Positions 15,149 through 23,119 of a DNA stretch of 26,225 nt are shown one piece after another (position 1 is the stretch's first letter; the number at the start of each line of letters is the position of its first letter). The notes under the pieces are model-generated. The model ran no database searches. It was given only the letters and a program-made list of their open reading frames with translations, and was not told the origin of the DNA. Source of the DNA: JBPYFK01 sp051984675 (GTDB lineage Bacteria; Actinomycetota; Actinomycetes; Mycobacteriales; Pseudonocardiaceae); contig JBPYFK010000152.1 of NCBI GenBank assembly GCA_051984675.1, forward strand, positions 1 through 26,225. The letters are read 5' to 3'. Position numbers and translations under genes: made by a program.

Positions 15149-15958
15149 TCAGCTGGCCGGCCGGCTGACGGTGGCGATCGGGCGCGACTCCCACGCGGCC
15201 CAGTCAGCGCTGATGGCACTCGCGGTGCGCAGCAGCGCTGGCAGGTGGTGCTCCACCAAGTGATCGATCGAGGTCTCCGCGGCATGCGCGTTCACGTTTA
15301 CCGCCGCGACCGTGCGGCCCTGCCCGTTACGGATCGGCGCCGCAATGGATCGGATTCCCGGGGCGAGATCCTGATCGGTGACCGCCCAGCCCTTGGCACG
15401 CACATCACGTAGCACCTCGTCGAGTTCATCGCGCTCAGGCGTCCATCGCGGATCCAGGCCGGACCTGCTCGGCGCGGCGAACACGCCGTCAAGCTCACCG
15501 GCGTCGAGCGCAGCCAGCAGGACTTTGCCGAGCGAGGTCTGCACCGCCGGGAAGCGGGTACCGATGGTCACCGCAAGCGTGACCAGCTTCGGCACCGCGA
15601 CGCGCGCGACGTAGACGATGTCAGAGCCGTCCATCTGCGCGATCGAGCACGACTCGTGGGTCTGGTCGACCAGCCAGCGCAGGTGTGGCTCGGCGAGCTC
15701 CCAGACGTGCTGCGAGCCGACGTAGGCCATGCCGAGTTCGAGCACCCGTGGGGTGAGTGAAAACCCGGACTCGTCGCTGCGCACGTACCCGAGCTGCTCG
15801 AGCGTGATCAGGATGCGGCGGGCCGTCGGCCGAGCCAGGTCGGCCTGGGCGGCGACCTCGCTCAACGTCATGCGCGGTGTGCCCGGTCGGAAGCCCCGGA
15901 GCACATCGAGGCCCCGCGCCAATGCTTCAATGAAGTCCGGTCGGGCATCCCGACCCAT
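15149..15958 (-). CDS. IclR family transcriptional regulator
   Basis: 269-aa regulator from the ATG preceded by GGAGGG; the longer frame to 16075 is rejected. The N-terminal winged helix-turn-helix spans about 10-70 (RMTLSEVAAQADLARPTARR, then LEQLGYV). The C-terminal IclR effector domain spans about 75-255, with the family-type SIAQMDGSDIVYVARV, TSLGKVLLAAL and GIRSIAAPIRN. It most resembles the PcaR/PcaU/KipR-type regulators of aromatic acid catabolism. It lies between the dioxygenase-amidohydrolase operon and the CoA-transferase operon, all leftward, and both operons carry a matching inverted repeat at their promoters. No copy of that repeat is seen in front of its own gene. Confidence 0.92.
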   Translation of the reverse strand: MGRDARPDFIEALARGLDVLRGFRPGTPRMTLSEVAAQADLARPTARRILITLEQLGYVRSDESGFSLTPRVLELGMAYVGSQHVWELAEPHLRWLVDQTHESCSIAQMDGSDIVYVARVAVPKLVTLAVTIGTRFPAVQTSLGKVLLAALDAGELDGVFAAPSRSGLDPRWTPERDELDEVLRDVRAKGWAVTDQDLAPGIRSIAAPIRNGQGRTVAAVNVNAHAAETSIDHLVEHHLPALLRTASAISADWAAWESRPIATVSRPAS

Positions 15959-16049
15959 GTGTCGTCCCTCCACGCCATGAAGAAGGCAGGCAACCGGCAC
16001 GACCGGCGTGTCCCGCCAAAACGGTTCGCCCGTCACTGTATCCGGCCGC

Positions 16050-17522
16050 CTACCGTGGTGGGCGCTGCACCGCAACGCCTTCGCCCCGGTACTCGCTGTA
16101 GGTGTACGGGTTGGGAATCAGCTCGGTTTCCGGGATCTCCGGGGTCATGCACTCCTGCCACGCCTGCTCGCCGATCTCGCGGCGGGCGAACGCGACCGTG
16201 CCGGCGACGGCTTCGCGCGCTGGAGCCAGGTCGACTCCCACCAGCTCGTGCTGGTACTTCACCACGGTGCCGTTGACCAGCACGGTGTGCACATCGCCGC
16301 GGCCGGCCTGGAACACCACGTGACCGTACGGGTGCAGCACCGGGAACATCACCGGCGAGCGGTCGTTCTTGATCAGCACGACGTCGGCTTTCTTTCCCGG
16401 GGTCAGCGAGCCGATCACGTTGTCCAATCCCAGCGCCCGCGCGCCGCCCATGGTGGCCCACTCCACGACGTGCTCCGCACGCAACTTGTTGTGCACCACG
16501 GTTTCGTCGACCGACTGCGCTTCGAGGTGCTCGCGGGAGCGGTCCGCGGACAGCGTCGCGCGCATCGCGGAGAACAGGTCGGCGCTCCACCAGACGCTGG
16601 TGTCCATGGAAAGCGACGCGGGGATGCCGTAGCGACGCAGCTGCCAGCTGGGCGGGTATCCCTGACCGGCGCTTTGCTCGCTTTCCGTGGAGATGGACGC
16701 TGTGCCACCGGAGGCCGCGATGCGCTGATAGGAGGCCTCACCGAGGCTGCACGCGTGCACGTAGGTGACCCGCGGGTCCATGAATCCGTGCTCCCACATC
16801 AGCCGGATGCCGTGGTCGTTCGTAGCGCCCCACACCCCTGCGTGGGTCGTCACGGGAAGGTCGAGTTCCCGAGCGGCTTGGAAGGCGCCCTTCTCGGGGA
16901 ACGCGGCGTCACCGGTGACATCAAATGCCAGCTGCAGGCCGAGCATGTCGTCGCGGGATGAGAATTGCCGGTCCACGAAGTCCCGGAACTCCGGCGCGTT
17001 GGCCCACTCCCAGGGGGCTCCCAACAGGTTGCCGTAGGCCAGCACGAACCGGCCGGGTACTGCGCGTAGGGCTTCCACCGCAGCGTCCCCATGCTCCGGG
17101 GTTCGCAATCCGTGCGACCAGTCGACTGTGGTGGTCACCCCGGCGTCGAGTGCCTCGATCGCCGAGGCCAGGTTTCCCGCGTAGATGTCCTCGGGACGGA
17201 AGATCTTGCCCCAGTTGAGGTAGTAGAAGACGAAGTACTGGGACAGCGTCCAGTCCGCACCGAACCCACGTAACGCGGTCTGCCACATGTGGCGGTGCGT
17301 GTCGACCATGCCCGGCATGAGTATCCCGCCACTGGCGTCGATCACGGTGGCGTCCTGTGGGACGGGCAGTTCGCACCCGACCTGCTCGATGTCCTGTCCC
17401 CGCACGACCACGTCGCCACCGTTGAGGACGCCGATCGCGGGATCCATGGACAGCACGGTGGCGTTGCGAAACAGGATGGGGCGGCCGTGAGCGAATTCGT
17501 CCGGCAAGGGAGTGCTGGTCAT
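16050..17522 (-). CDS. Amidohydrolase superfamily metal-dependent hydrolase (ATZ/TRZ-like)
   Basis: 490-aa metal-dependent hydrolase of the cytosine deaminase/AtzA-TrzN type, acting on C-N or C-Cl bonds of cyclic or heteroaromatic compounds. Seen: GMVDTHRHMWQ with His76 and His78 as metal ligands, THAGVWG with His227, VHACSL with His256, Glu281 in STESE, metal Asp307 in SMDTSVWW and the C-terminal LTPGKKADVVLI strand. The start at 17522 has GATGAGGTG ahead; the frame upstream runs inside the DoxX gene. It starts five bases after the DoxX stop, so the two are coupled. With a hydroxyquinol-type dioxygenase in the operon, a role in opening or deaminating a ring substrate is plausible but unproven. 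Confidence 0.9.
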   Translation of the reverse strand: MTSTPLPDEFAHGRPILFRNATVLSMDPAIGVLNGGDVVVRGQDIEQVGCELPVPQDATVIDASGGILMPGMVDTHRHMWQTALRGFGADWTLSQYFVFYYLNWGKIFRPEDIYAGNLASAIEALDAGVTTTVDWSHGLRTPEHGDAAVEALRAVPGRFVLAYGNLLGAPWEWANAPEFRDFVDRQFSSRDDMLGLQLAFDVTGDAAFPEKGAFQAARELDLPVTTHAGVWGATNDHGIRLMWEHGFMDPRVTYVHACSLGEASYQRIAASGGTASISTESEQSAGQGYPPSWQLRRYGIPASLSMDTSVWWSADLFSAMRATLSADRSREHLEAQSVDETVVHNKLRAEHVVEWATMGGARALGLDNVIGSLTPGKKADVVLIKNDRSPVMFPVLHPYGHVVFQAGRGDVHTVLVNGTVVKYQHELVGVDLAPAREAVAGTVAFARREIGEQAWQECMTPEIPETELIPNPYTYSEYRGEGVAVQRPPR

Positions 17523-17527
17523 AGTGT

Positions 17528-18043
17528 TCACCTCATCGTGGTTGGACCGCGCGACCGCAGCACGCGGGCGCGCAGGGCGAGGGGTACGGCAGCGGCGGCG
17601 ACACCGACCACCAGCGCAGCGACGCCCCAGCCGTATCCGGACAGCGTCGGCGTGCCGATCGCGTAGTCGAGCGACCACGTTCCCGGGCCGGCGAACGCGA
17701 GGACAGCGGCCAGCGCGCCGTAGCACAACGGCACCTCACAGCCGCCGCGTTGCGCCCAGAATCCGTTCGGTGAGGTGGCCACAGCGGCGACGGTCATCGT
17801 GCCGATCACCATCGCGCAGCCCGCCGGTGTCAGCAGACCTGTGCCGATGGACGCCGCGCCGACGAGCTCCAACAGCCCCGCGAGCACCACCATGCGCTCG
17901 CCCGGCACGAATCCCCACTGTTCGAAGAGCTTTCCCGTACCGGCCGGGCCGGCGCCGCCGTACCAGCCCAGCAGTTTCTGTGCGCTGTGCCCAAAGAGCA
18001 ATCCGGCCAGCAGCAACCGAAGCAGGAGCACACCGAGGGTCAT
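17528..18043 (-). CDS. DoxX family membrane protein
   Basis: 171-aa integral membrane protein with four hydrophobic helices (about 2-22, 50-72, 76-92 and 105-160 with a break). The family pattern LLRLLLAGLLFGHSAQKLLG at the N-terminus and GLLELVGAASIGTGLLTPAG in the middle are typical. DoxX-like proteins are redox-associated membrane proteins of unclear biochemistry that often sit with ring oxygenases. The start overlaps the upstream 63-aa ORF stop (ATGA) and the stop is five bases before the amidohydrolase start, so it is an integral part of this operon. Confidence 0.88.
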   Translation of the reverse strand: MTLGVLLLRLLLAGLLFGHSAQKLLGWYGGAGPAGTGKLFEQWGFVPGERMVVLAGLLELVGAASIGTGLLTPAGCAMVIGTMTVAAVATSPNGFWAQRGGCEVPLCYGALAAVLAFAGPGTWSLDYAIGTPTLSGYGWGVAALVVGVAAAAVPLALRARVLRSRGPTTMR

Positions 18044-18231
18044 AGCCTGCTCCGAACTGCTGCCGCGCCCCGGTTTCGGGTGACCGACTGCAGCAGCGAG
18101 GGCTCATCGCGACACCAACCGATTGCCAGCTCGAAGATCGGCAGCGCGGTGTTCAGCGCTGCGCCCAGCGGGCTCGGCCACTCGCGAAGCCGGGCCGCGC
18201 CTGGTGCGTCGTTCGCAACCGCCGTCGTCAT
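18040..18231 (-). CDS. Hypothetical 63-aa protein between dioxygenase and DoxX
   Basis: A short frame lying 14 bases after the dioxygenase stop, with its own stop overlapping the DoxX start as ATGA. That tight packing is the main evidence that it is translated. The product has one mildly hydrophobic segment (about 22-40: GAALNTALPIFELAIGW), a Cys at 41 and a basic C-terminus. I recognise no family. No Shine-Dalgarno is evident, so it would be translated by reinitiation. It could be a small oxygenase accessory protein or a chance frame. Confidence 0.45.
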   Translation of the reverse strand: MTTAVANDAPGAARLREWPSPLGAALNTALPIFELAIGWCRDEPSLLQSVTRNRGAAAVRSRL

Positions 18232-18245
18232 GCCGCGGGTGGCGA

Positions 18246-19109
18246 TCAGGGCTTGGGTTCGAGCGCGAAGTCGAAGGTGGCGTGCAGGAAGGGCCGGTCC
18301 ATATGCCCACCGTCCGGGCTCGGACCCGGCTGGTGCTCGGCGAACGGAACCACCAGCGCGTCCTTGGTGCCGAACACGACGTCACTGTCGAGGTAGTCTG
18401 CACCGTCGCGGAACAGGTGGGTGATGAGCTTCTCGTAGCCTGGCTCCTCGAGCATGAAGTGCACGTGCGCCGGCCGGAAGTGGCTGATCTCAGTGGAGCG
18501 GATCAGATCGCCCACCGGGCCGTCCATCGGGATCGCGTAGCCACGCGGCGCGATCGTCCGCACACAGTAGCTGCCGTCCTCTCGGGCACGGTACTTCGCC
18601 CGGAGCCGGGCCTCGTCGATCTCCGGGAGCTGAGACTCGTAGTAGCCGTCGGCATCCGCTTGCCAGACATCCAGGACAGCTCCCGGCACCGGATGACCGT
18701 CGGTGTCGGTGACCGTGCCGGTGATGAACAGAGGTGTCCCAAGCAGGCCCTCGGACATGTCATGACCGAACTCCGCTGTGGGAGACCCATCGATGTGGAA
18801 CGGACCGAGCACCGTCGCCGGTGTCGCATTCTCCGAGAACCGATTGTTGAGCTGGACGACCAGCATGCTCAGCCCGAGCACGTCGGAGGCGAGGACGAAC
18901 TCCTGTCGCTTGTCGTCGGTAACCCGTCCGGTCGCCGCCAACCAGTCCATCGCGGTTGCCCACTCCTGCTCCGTTAGCCGCACCTCCCGCGTGAATGCGT
19001 GCACGTGACGCACAAGGGCGGTCATCAGCTCGGCCATGCGTTGTGTGTGCGCGGTGTCCCAGCGCTGCACCGCGAGATCCGTGATGTTGTCTTCATTGAC
19101 GAAAGCCAT
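18246..19109 (-). CDS. Intradiol ring-cleavage dioxygenase, hydroxyquinol 1,2-dioxygenase type
   Basis: Fe(III) enzyme that opens catechol or hydroxyquinol between the two hydroxyls, giving a muconate or maleylacetate; 287 aa. The N-terminal dimerisation/lipid-binding domain (about 5-100) is that of catechol/hydroxyquinol dioxygenases. The active-site ligands are Tyr156 or Tyr157 (DADGYY), Tyr191 (RGYAIP), His215 and His217 (RPAHVHF). The ATG at 19109 is preceded by GAGGA; the longer frame to 19154 would overlap the operator region. It is the first gene of a leftward operon with a 63-aa ORF, DoxX and an amidohydrolase. No maleylacetate reductase or cycloisomerase is in the window. Substrate specificity beyond intradiol type is inferred. 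Confidence 0.93.
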   Translation of the reverse strand: MAFVNEDNITDLAVQRWDTAHTQRMAELMTALVRHVHAFTREVRLTEQEWATAMDWLAATGRVTDDKRQEFVLASDVLGLSMLVVQLNNRFSENATPATVLGPFHIDGSPTAEFGHDMSEGLLGTPLFITGTVTDTDGHPVPGAVLDVWQADADGYYESQLPEIDEARLRAKYRAREDGSYCVRTIAPRGYAIPMDGPVGDLIRSTEISHFRPAHVHFMLEEPGYEKLITHLFRDGADYLDSDVVFGTKDALVVPFAEHQPGPSPDGGHMDRPFLHATFDFALEPKP

Positions 19110-19146
19110 CGGTCGTCCTCGATCCGTCGCAGCCACCGCGGCCGTC

Positions 19147-19162
19147 GCGGACACATGTCCGC
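19147..19162. promoter_or_regulatory. Operator GCGGACA-CA-TGTCCGC (IclR candidate, copy 2)
   Basis: Perfect 7-bp inverted repeat with a 2-base spacer, 38 bases before the dioxygenase start and about nine bases after the -10 element. It matches the site at 14880-14893 in arms and spacing. Together they define a shared regulator, most simply the IclR protein at 15149-15958. Confidence 0.7.
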
Positions 19163-19171
19163 TAGCCGGTC

Positions 19172-19201
19172 ATTGTTGCGCTGCGGCTCACCACTCGGCA
19201 A
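19172..19201 (-). promoter_or_regulatory. Probable promoter of the dioxygenase operon
   Basis: On the minus strand TTGCCG (19196-19201), an 18-base spacer and AACAAT (19172-19177), each 4 of 6 to the sigma-70 consensus. The operator immediately follows, in the same geometry as at the CoA-transferase promoter. Confidence 0.45.
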
Positions 19202-19248
19202 GGCCGCGCCATGGGTGGTTCTCGAGTGTCGAGCAACCTAACCAATTG

Positions 19249-19262
19249 CGGACAAAAATCCG
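19249..19262. promoter_or_regulatory. Degenerate third copy of the CGGACA operator
   Basis: CGGACA-AA-AATCCG keeps one full half-site and four of six bases of the other, about 90 bases upstream of copy 2. It could be an auxiliary site for the same regulator. Confidence 0.35.
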
Positions 19263-19264
19263 AC

Positions 19265-20526
19265 GAATGGACATGGCCGCGTGACGTGTGTGCGGCCCGG
19301 ATGACGGGTCGGCCCGGCCAAGCCCGAGCAGCAGACCTCAATCGCTCATCACGACGCTCAACGACGCTTGGAAACCACGATTCCCTGGCAGTGGTCCATG
19401 CATGCATGTCTGGCACCGACACCCGGCCGAGGTGGATCAACTCCGAGTACTTCTCCGCATCATGCTGCGGCGAACGCTGGTCGCGTCATTGATGCGGCCG
19501 ATGCGCATTGCAATGGTCTACTCATGAACATTTTCGACGTCATGAACACCGCACGCGGCCTCCCCGTATGGGGCAGCCCACCATGCCATGCGCACCCACC
19601 TGTCCAACGTCGCCGACAACCTCCTCGGCAAACACTGAGAGTCACGCTCAGCGTAGAAACGCGTTCGCTTGCGTCGCTGTGGTAGCCGACGTGGGTGCGA
19701 CTCGTGGCCCCTGGTGTTCCGTCGCTGAGCCACGTCGGCACGTCCCAGACCCCAGCGGGCTTGGAAGTGGTTGTCGAGCTCGGTCAGGATGTGTTCACGG
19801 TTACGGTCGGTTCAGTGCCTGTTGTGCTGGGAACGTCCCAGCACCGTGCGGGCACCGCCGATGTCGGCGTGAACGGTTTCTCCCGCGAAACCCGCACCGA
19901 AAGATGGCAGCGCCGGTGATGAACTCGGTGACCAGATGCTCAGGGCCGTAGCGTAGCTGGATCTCAAAGATACGTTCCCGAGCGGCGTAGTGCTTAAGTC
20001 GCACTACCACAACGCATCGCGGATCGAACCACGCTCATCCTCGAGCGCGGCAAGCTCATCGGCCAGTCCCACGTACAGTGGGGCAGATCACCGTACATTT
20101 TCCGTTGAGCGGATGCTCACCCTCAACGCCGGTGACCTCCCCCAGGTCCTCACCCTTTCAACAGCCGGACGTAGCGGAAGAATCCGTTGCGGTGGCACCG
20201 TCAGCCGTCTCGCCTGTTCCTTGCGCATGGCCTTGACCCGGCTTCGGTTTCGGCGGCTTTGGGGGTTGCCCGGTCACCGCCAAACTGTGCTCTCCACCGG
20301 AACCTCGACCGGCGTGTTGCTGTCCTCAGTGGTGCCGTTCTCCAATTGCCCACCGCAGTTTAGGCCCATCCGGTCGCTGCCGTGTACCTACGACGCTGCC
20401 GTACAGGGTCTGCGTCCGGGCCGTCCTCTGGATCGGTGATTGATTCACGGCCGCTTTGGGTGACGTTGATGTGAAGGGTGCGTGGGGCTTGCCCTGCGTC
20501 CGTGCTTCGATGAGGATTCCCCAACG
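19265..20526. other. Decayed 1.2-kb region between dioxygenase and HtrA genes
   Basis: No intact gene. On the minus strand LADELAALEDERGSIRDALW (about 20020-20085), then LKHYAARERIFEIQLRYG (about 19930-19990), then REHILTELDNHFQARWGL (about 19755-19810) occur in different frames. The first two join as DALWYVRLK if one base is restored after TGGTA. This looks like one degraded gene of unknown family. On the plus strand, MRTHLSNVADNLLGKH near 19585-19635 also looks like a coding scrap. Nothing else is supported. Confidence 0.45.
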
Positions 20527-21837
20527 ATGAGTGACCAGGATAAGAACGGCGACGAGCCGGTGGCGGCAGGCCCGTGGGCAGCGCAAGGCCCACACGCTGA
20601 CGGCGCTGCTTCGAGTAGCGACGCTAGTGTCCAACCCACTGTGGGCGACAGCGGTGGGGCCTGGCCTGCGGGAGGGTACGGCCCGGTGGCGTCGTTCCCT
20701 GAGGCGGCTCCAGGTGCAGGGGAGACCAGGGGTTCCCGTGTGGGTGTGTCGGTCGTTGCCGGCGTTGGGGTGCTGGCGCTGGTGCTGGGTGGCGCGGCCG
20801 GCGGGGTGGTCGGGTTTATGGCTTCTGAACACGCGCCGGGAGCGGCTGGGACGTCGTTGGTCGCGCCTGTGCCGGCGCGCCAGAGTGCTCCGGCGCCGGT
20901 GGGGTCGGTCGAGGCGGTGGCGGCGAAGTTGTCGCCGAGTGTGGTGCAGTTGCAGGTCACTGGCGGGCCGAGCGCGGGTGAGGGGTCCGGGATCATTCTC
21001 AGCCCGGACGGCGACATTCTGACGAACAACCATGTGGTGGAGGGGGCCGCGCACGGGGGCCAGCTGCGGGTGGTCTTCGCCAACGGTCAGCAGGCGTCGG
21101 CGTCGATTGTGGGGCGGGATCCGACCACGGATATCGCGGTGGTCCGCGCGGATGGTGTTCATGGTGTGCAGCCGGCGACGTGGGGCCGTTCGGCGGGCTT
21201 GCAGGTAGGCCAGGAGGTGGTGGCTTTCGGGGCGCCGTTTGCGTTGTCGGGCACGGTGACCTCGGGGATTGTGTCCGCATTGCATCGGCCGGTGCGTGCC
21301 GGTGGCGGCTCGGGTGGGCAGGCCACGGTGTTGGATGCGGTGCAAACGGATGCGGCGATCAATCCGGGGAATTCGGGTGGTCCGCTGGCGAACATGGCTG
21401 GGGAGGTGATCGGGATGAACTCCGCGATCTACAGCCCTGGTGGAGGCCCTCCCGGGCGGCAGCAGCAGCCGGGGCAGGATCAAGGCGGCAATGTGGGCAT
21501 CGGGTTTGCTATCCCGATCGACCAGGCCCATCGGGTGGTCGACGAACTGCTGCGGACCGGTACGGCGACGCAGACGCTGATCGGGGCGATGGTCAGCGAC
21601 AATCCCGATGGGGGTGGGGCGTTGATCCGGCAGGTCACGCCGGGCAGTCCTGCGGAACGGGCCGGGCTGAAGCAGGGTGATGTCGTGACCGGGATCGACG
21701 ACCGGCGCATCCCGAATTCTGACGCGTTGGTGGCCGCGGTACGCACCCGGAATCCGGGGGAGCATGCCAGGTTCCTCCTCGCCGATGGGAGAAACGTAGA
21801 CGTGATCCTGGGTGGCCAACCTGTCCAGGCCAACTAG
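20527..21837 (+). CDS. HtrA/PepD-like trypsin-type serine protease with PDZ domain
   Basis: Membrane-anchored extracytoplasmic quality-control protease, 436 aa. A disordered Gly/Ala/Pro-rich cytoplasmic part (1-70) leads to one transmembrane helix (about 72-97), then a trypsin-like domain with His169 (TNNHVV), Asp202 (TTDIAVV) and Ser283 (NPGNSGGPL), and a C-terminal PDZ domain (about 350-430, SPAERAGLKQGDVVTGIDD). This is the layout of actinobacterial HtrA/PepD/DegP-like proteins. The ATG at 20527 has GAGG upstream; the frame opens 45 bases earlier. No two-component or anti-sigma genes are adjacent, unlike the mycobacterial pepD locus. Confidence 0.93.
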   Translation: MSDQDKNGDEPVAAGPWAAQGPHADGAASSSDASVQPTVGDSGGAWPAGGYGPVASFPEAAPGAGETRGSRVGVSVVAGVGVLALVLGGAAGGVVGFMASEHAPGAAGTSLVAPVPARQSAPAPVGSVEAVAAKLSPSVVQLQVTGGPSAGEGSGIILSPDGDILTNNHVVEGAAHGGQLRVVFANGQQASASIVGRDPTTDIAVVRADGVHGVQPATWGRSAGLQVGQEVVAFGAPFALSGTVTSGIVSALHRPVRAGGGSGGQATVLDAVQTDAAINPGNSGGPLANMAGEVIGMNSAIYSPGGGPPGRQQQPGQDQGGNVGIGFAIPIDQAHRVVDELLRTGTATQTLIGAMVSDNPDGGGALIRQVTPGSPAERAGLKQGDVVTGIDDRRIPNSDALVAAVRTRNPGEHARFLLADGRNVDVILGGQPVQAN

Positions 21838-22129
21838 GCCCTGAACGTGAGGCACCAGAGGCATGGACCGCCCAGCATGAGCTGCACGTAATTTCGGTGT
21901 CCGACTGGATCGAGGAGTTGGCGGACATATCTGCCACGCTCACCACATGTGGTGCCTGCACGCTGACGCTCAGTAGTGGACTGCGGTACGCCCTCGCCGA
22001 TAGGTGCGCGAAAGGCGTTGGTCATCGCGCTGTGGTGTCAGAGGCGAGTTCGACTCGATCCGCGGTGAGGTGACCGACGTTCTTGGTGTCGCCATTCGGA
22101 ATTCGGATCTTGGTCAGAGGGGAGCAACG
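21838..22129. other. Intergenic region downstream of the HtrA gene
   Basis: No gene seen. It holds the exact 14-bp palindrome CACCACATGTGGTG at 21941-21954. No U-tract terminator is apparent after the protease gene. Confidence 0.5.
21941..21954. promoter_or_regulatory. Perfect 14-bp palindrome CACCACATGTGGTG
   Basis: Self-complementary over 14 bases with no spacer, about 190 bases before the 46-aa ORF. It is a candidate repressor site, or part of a hairpin after the protease gene. Confidence 0.4.
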
Positions 22130-22270
22130 ATGGTAGAGGCGTCCACCGCTCCCGATTGTCCGGTCCATTCGTCCGAGGCAGACACGTTTCAGACGTTGAT
22201 GGCTCTGGAAGTGGAGGACAGTGACGCGACCGCACCCTGCGGTGGGCACGTGATGAGTGCGTCCGCTTGA
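22130..22270 (+). CDS. Small peptide, 46 aa, with strong ribosome binding site
   Basis: ATG preceded by GAGGGGAG five bases upstream, the best ribosome binding site in this region. The product is acidic in the middle (LMALEVEDSD) and ends APCGGHVMSASA, with two cysteines (9 and 37). The shape (acidic leader with a short Cys/Ser/Gly tail) is loosely like a modified-peptide precursor, but no modification enzyme, transporter or protease for one lies nearby and I recognise no family. Codon use is ordinary. It stands 116 bases before lprG on the same strand. Confidence 0.45.
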   Translation: MVEASTAPDCPVHSSEADTFQTLMALEVEDSDATAPCGGHVMSASA

Positions 22271-22374
22271 TCCGTCTCGTGCGCGATAGCGTTACTGGAT
22301 TGCCTTGGCGATCGGAGGTTTCGTCTCGTCTCCGATCGCGCGGCTTGTCGTCATTGCGCTGCGCCTCTTCCCGC

Positions 22375-22380
22375 TACTGT
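22375..22380 (+). promoter_or_regulatory. -10 box of a probable leaderless lprG promoter
   Basis: TACTGT followed by six bases and then GTG at 22387, exactly where transcription should begin. lprG has no Shine-Dalgarno before any candidate start. Confidence 0.5.
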
Positions 22381-22386
22381 GCGGCT

Positions 22387-23118
22387 GTGTTTACGATGCG
22401 CGCCATGCTGAGGCGCCGTTTTCTGGTTGTGGTGCTCACGGTGGCGAGCATGGCCACCGCGGGATGTTCGTCGTTGTCGTCCTGGACGAGTGCGGGTAGT
22501 CCGTTACCGGATGGGCCCTCGTTGGTACGTGGGGCGGCGGAGGCCACCAGCGGTATCAACAGCACACACTTCACCATGGGTGTCACGGGAGCGTTACCGA
22601 CGAATGTCACCGGGTTGACGGTGCTTGGTGCGCAAGGCGATCTGATCAAGGACGGCCGCGCCCAGGGTGTTGCCACGGTGGAGGAGTTGGGGCAGCGTCT
22701 GCAAATCGCGTTCGTCGTTGTCGATCACGTGCTGTATGTCAAGGGCCCGACCGGCGGTTTTCAACAGGTTCCCGGGGGTACGGCGCTCTACGATCCGGGT
22801 GCGATCTTGGATCCCAACCGTGGTGCGGCCCGGCTGCTGTCGAGTGTGTCGGGTGCCAAGACTGAGCGACGCGAGGACGTCGGTGGCGTTGCGACGTACC
22901 GGGTGACTGGTCACGCGAGCAAAGACGTTGTGACCGCCCTGGCACCCGGTGTGCAGTCTGATGTGGACGTGACGTTCTGGTTGCGTCAGGATGGTGCGCA
23001 TCAGCCGGTGCGGGTTGTCGTTCAGATCCCGCCCAGCCAGCCGGGCGCGGCACCGGCCACGGTGGATATGGCGCTGTCCGATGTGGACAAGCCGGTCACG
23101 ATTACTCCTCCGGCCTGA
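22387..23118 (+). CDS. lprG: LprG/LppX-family lipoprotein
   Basis: Cell-envelope lipoprotein of the LppX/LprAFG family, which binds di- or tri-acylated lipids in a hydrophobic cavity; 243 aa from the GTG chosen. A signal peptide (RRRFLVVVLTVASMATAGC) places the lipidated Cys at residue 27. The mature domain has the family pattern: GINSTHFTMGVTG, DLIKDGRAQGVATV, YVKGPTGGFQQVPG and VATYRVTGHAS. In Mycobacterium tuberculosis LprG works with the transporter P55 to export triacylglycerides and lipoglycans, and here the transporter gene follows after one base (TGAGATG), preserving that operon. The start is uncertain: ATGs at 22396 and 22405 are alternatives, but only the GTG fits the leaderless promoter. 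Confidence 0.85.
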   Translation: MFTMRAMLRRRFLVVVLTVASMATAGCSSLSSWTSAGSPLPDGPSLVRGAAEATSGINSTHFTMGVTGALPTNVTGLTVLGAQGDLIKDGRAQGVATVEELGQRLQIAFVVVDHVLYVKGPTGGFQQVPGGTALYDPGAILDPNRGAARLLSSVSGAKTERREDVGGVATYRVTGHASKDVVTALAPGVQSDVDVTFWLRQDGAHQPVRVVVQIPPSQPGAAPATVDMALSDVDKPVTITPPA

Positions 23119-23119
23119 G

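Noticed and set aside
20326..21864. 512-aa minus-strand open frame across the HtrA gene
   Set aside because: Arg/His/Pro-rich antisense shadow of a well-supported protease, typical of high-GC DNA.
22130..22270. Thiopeptide precursor, because VMSAS often precedes a Cys/Ser-rich core
   Set aside because: The frame stops one residue later, no Cys/Ser core follows in any frame, and no cyclodehydratase or dehydratase gene is nearby.
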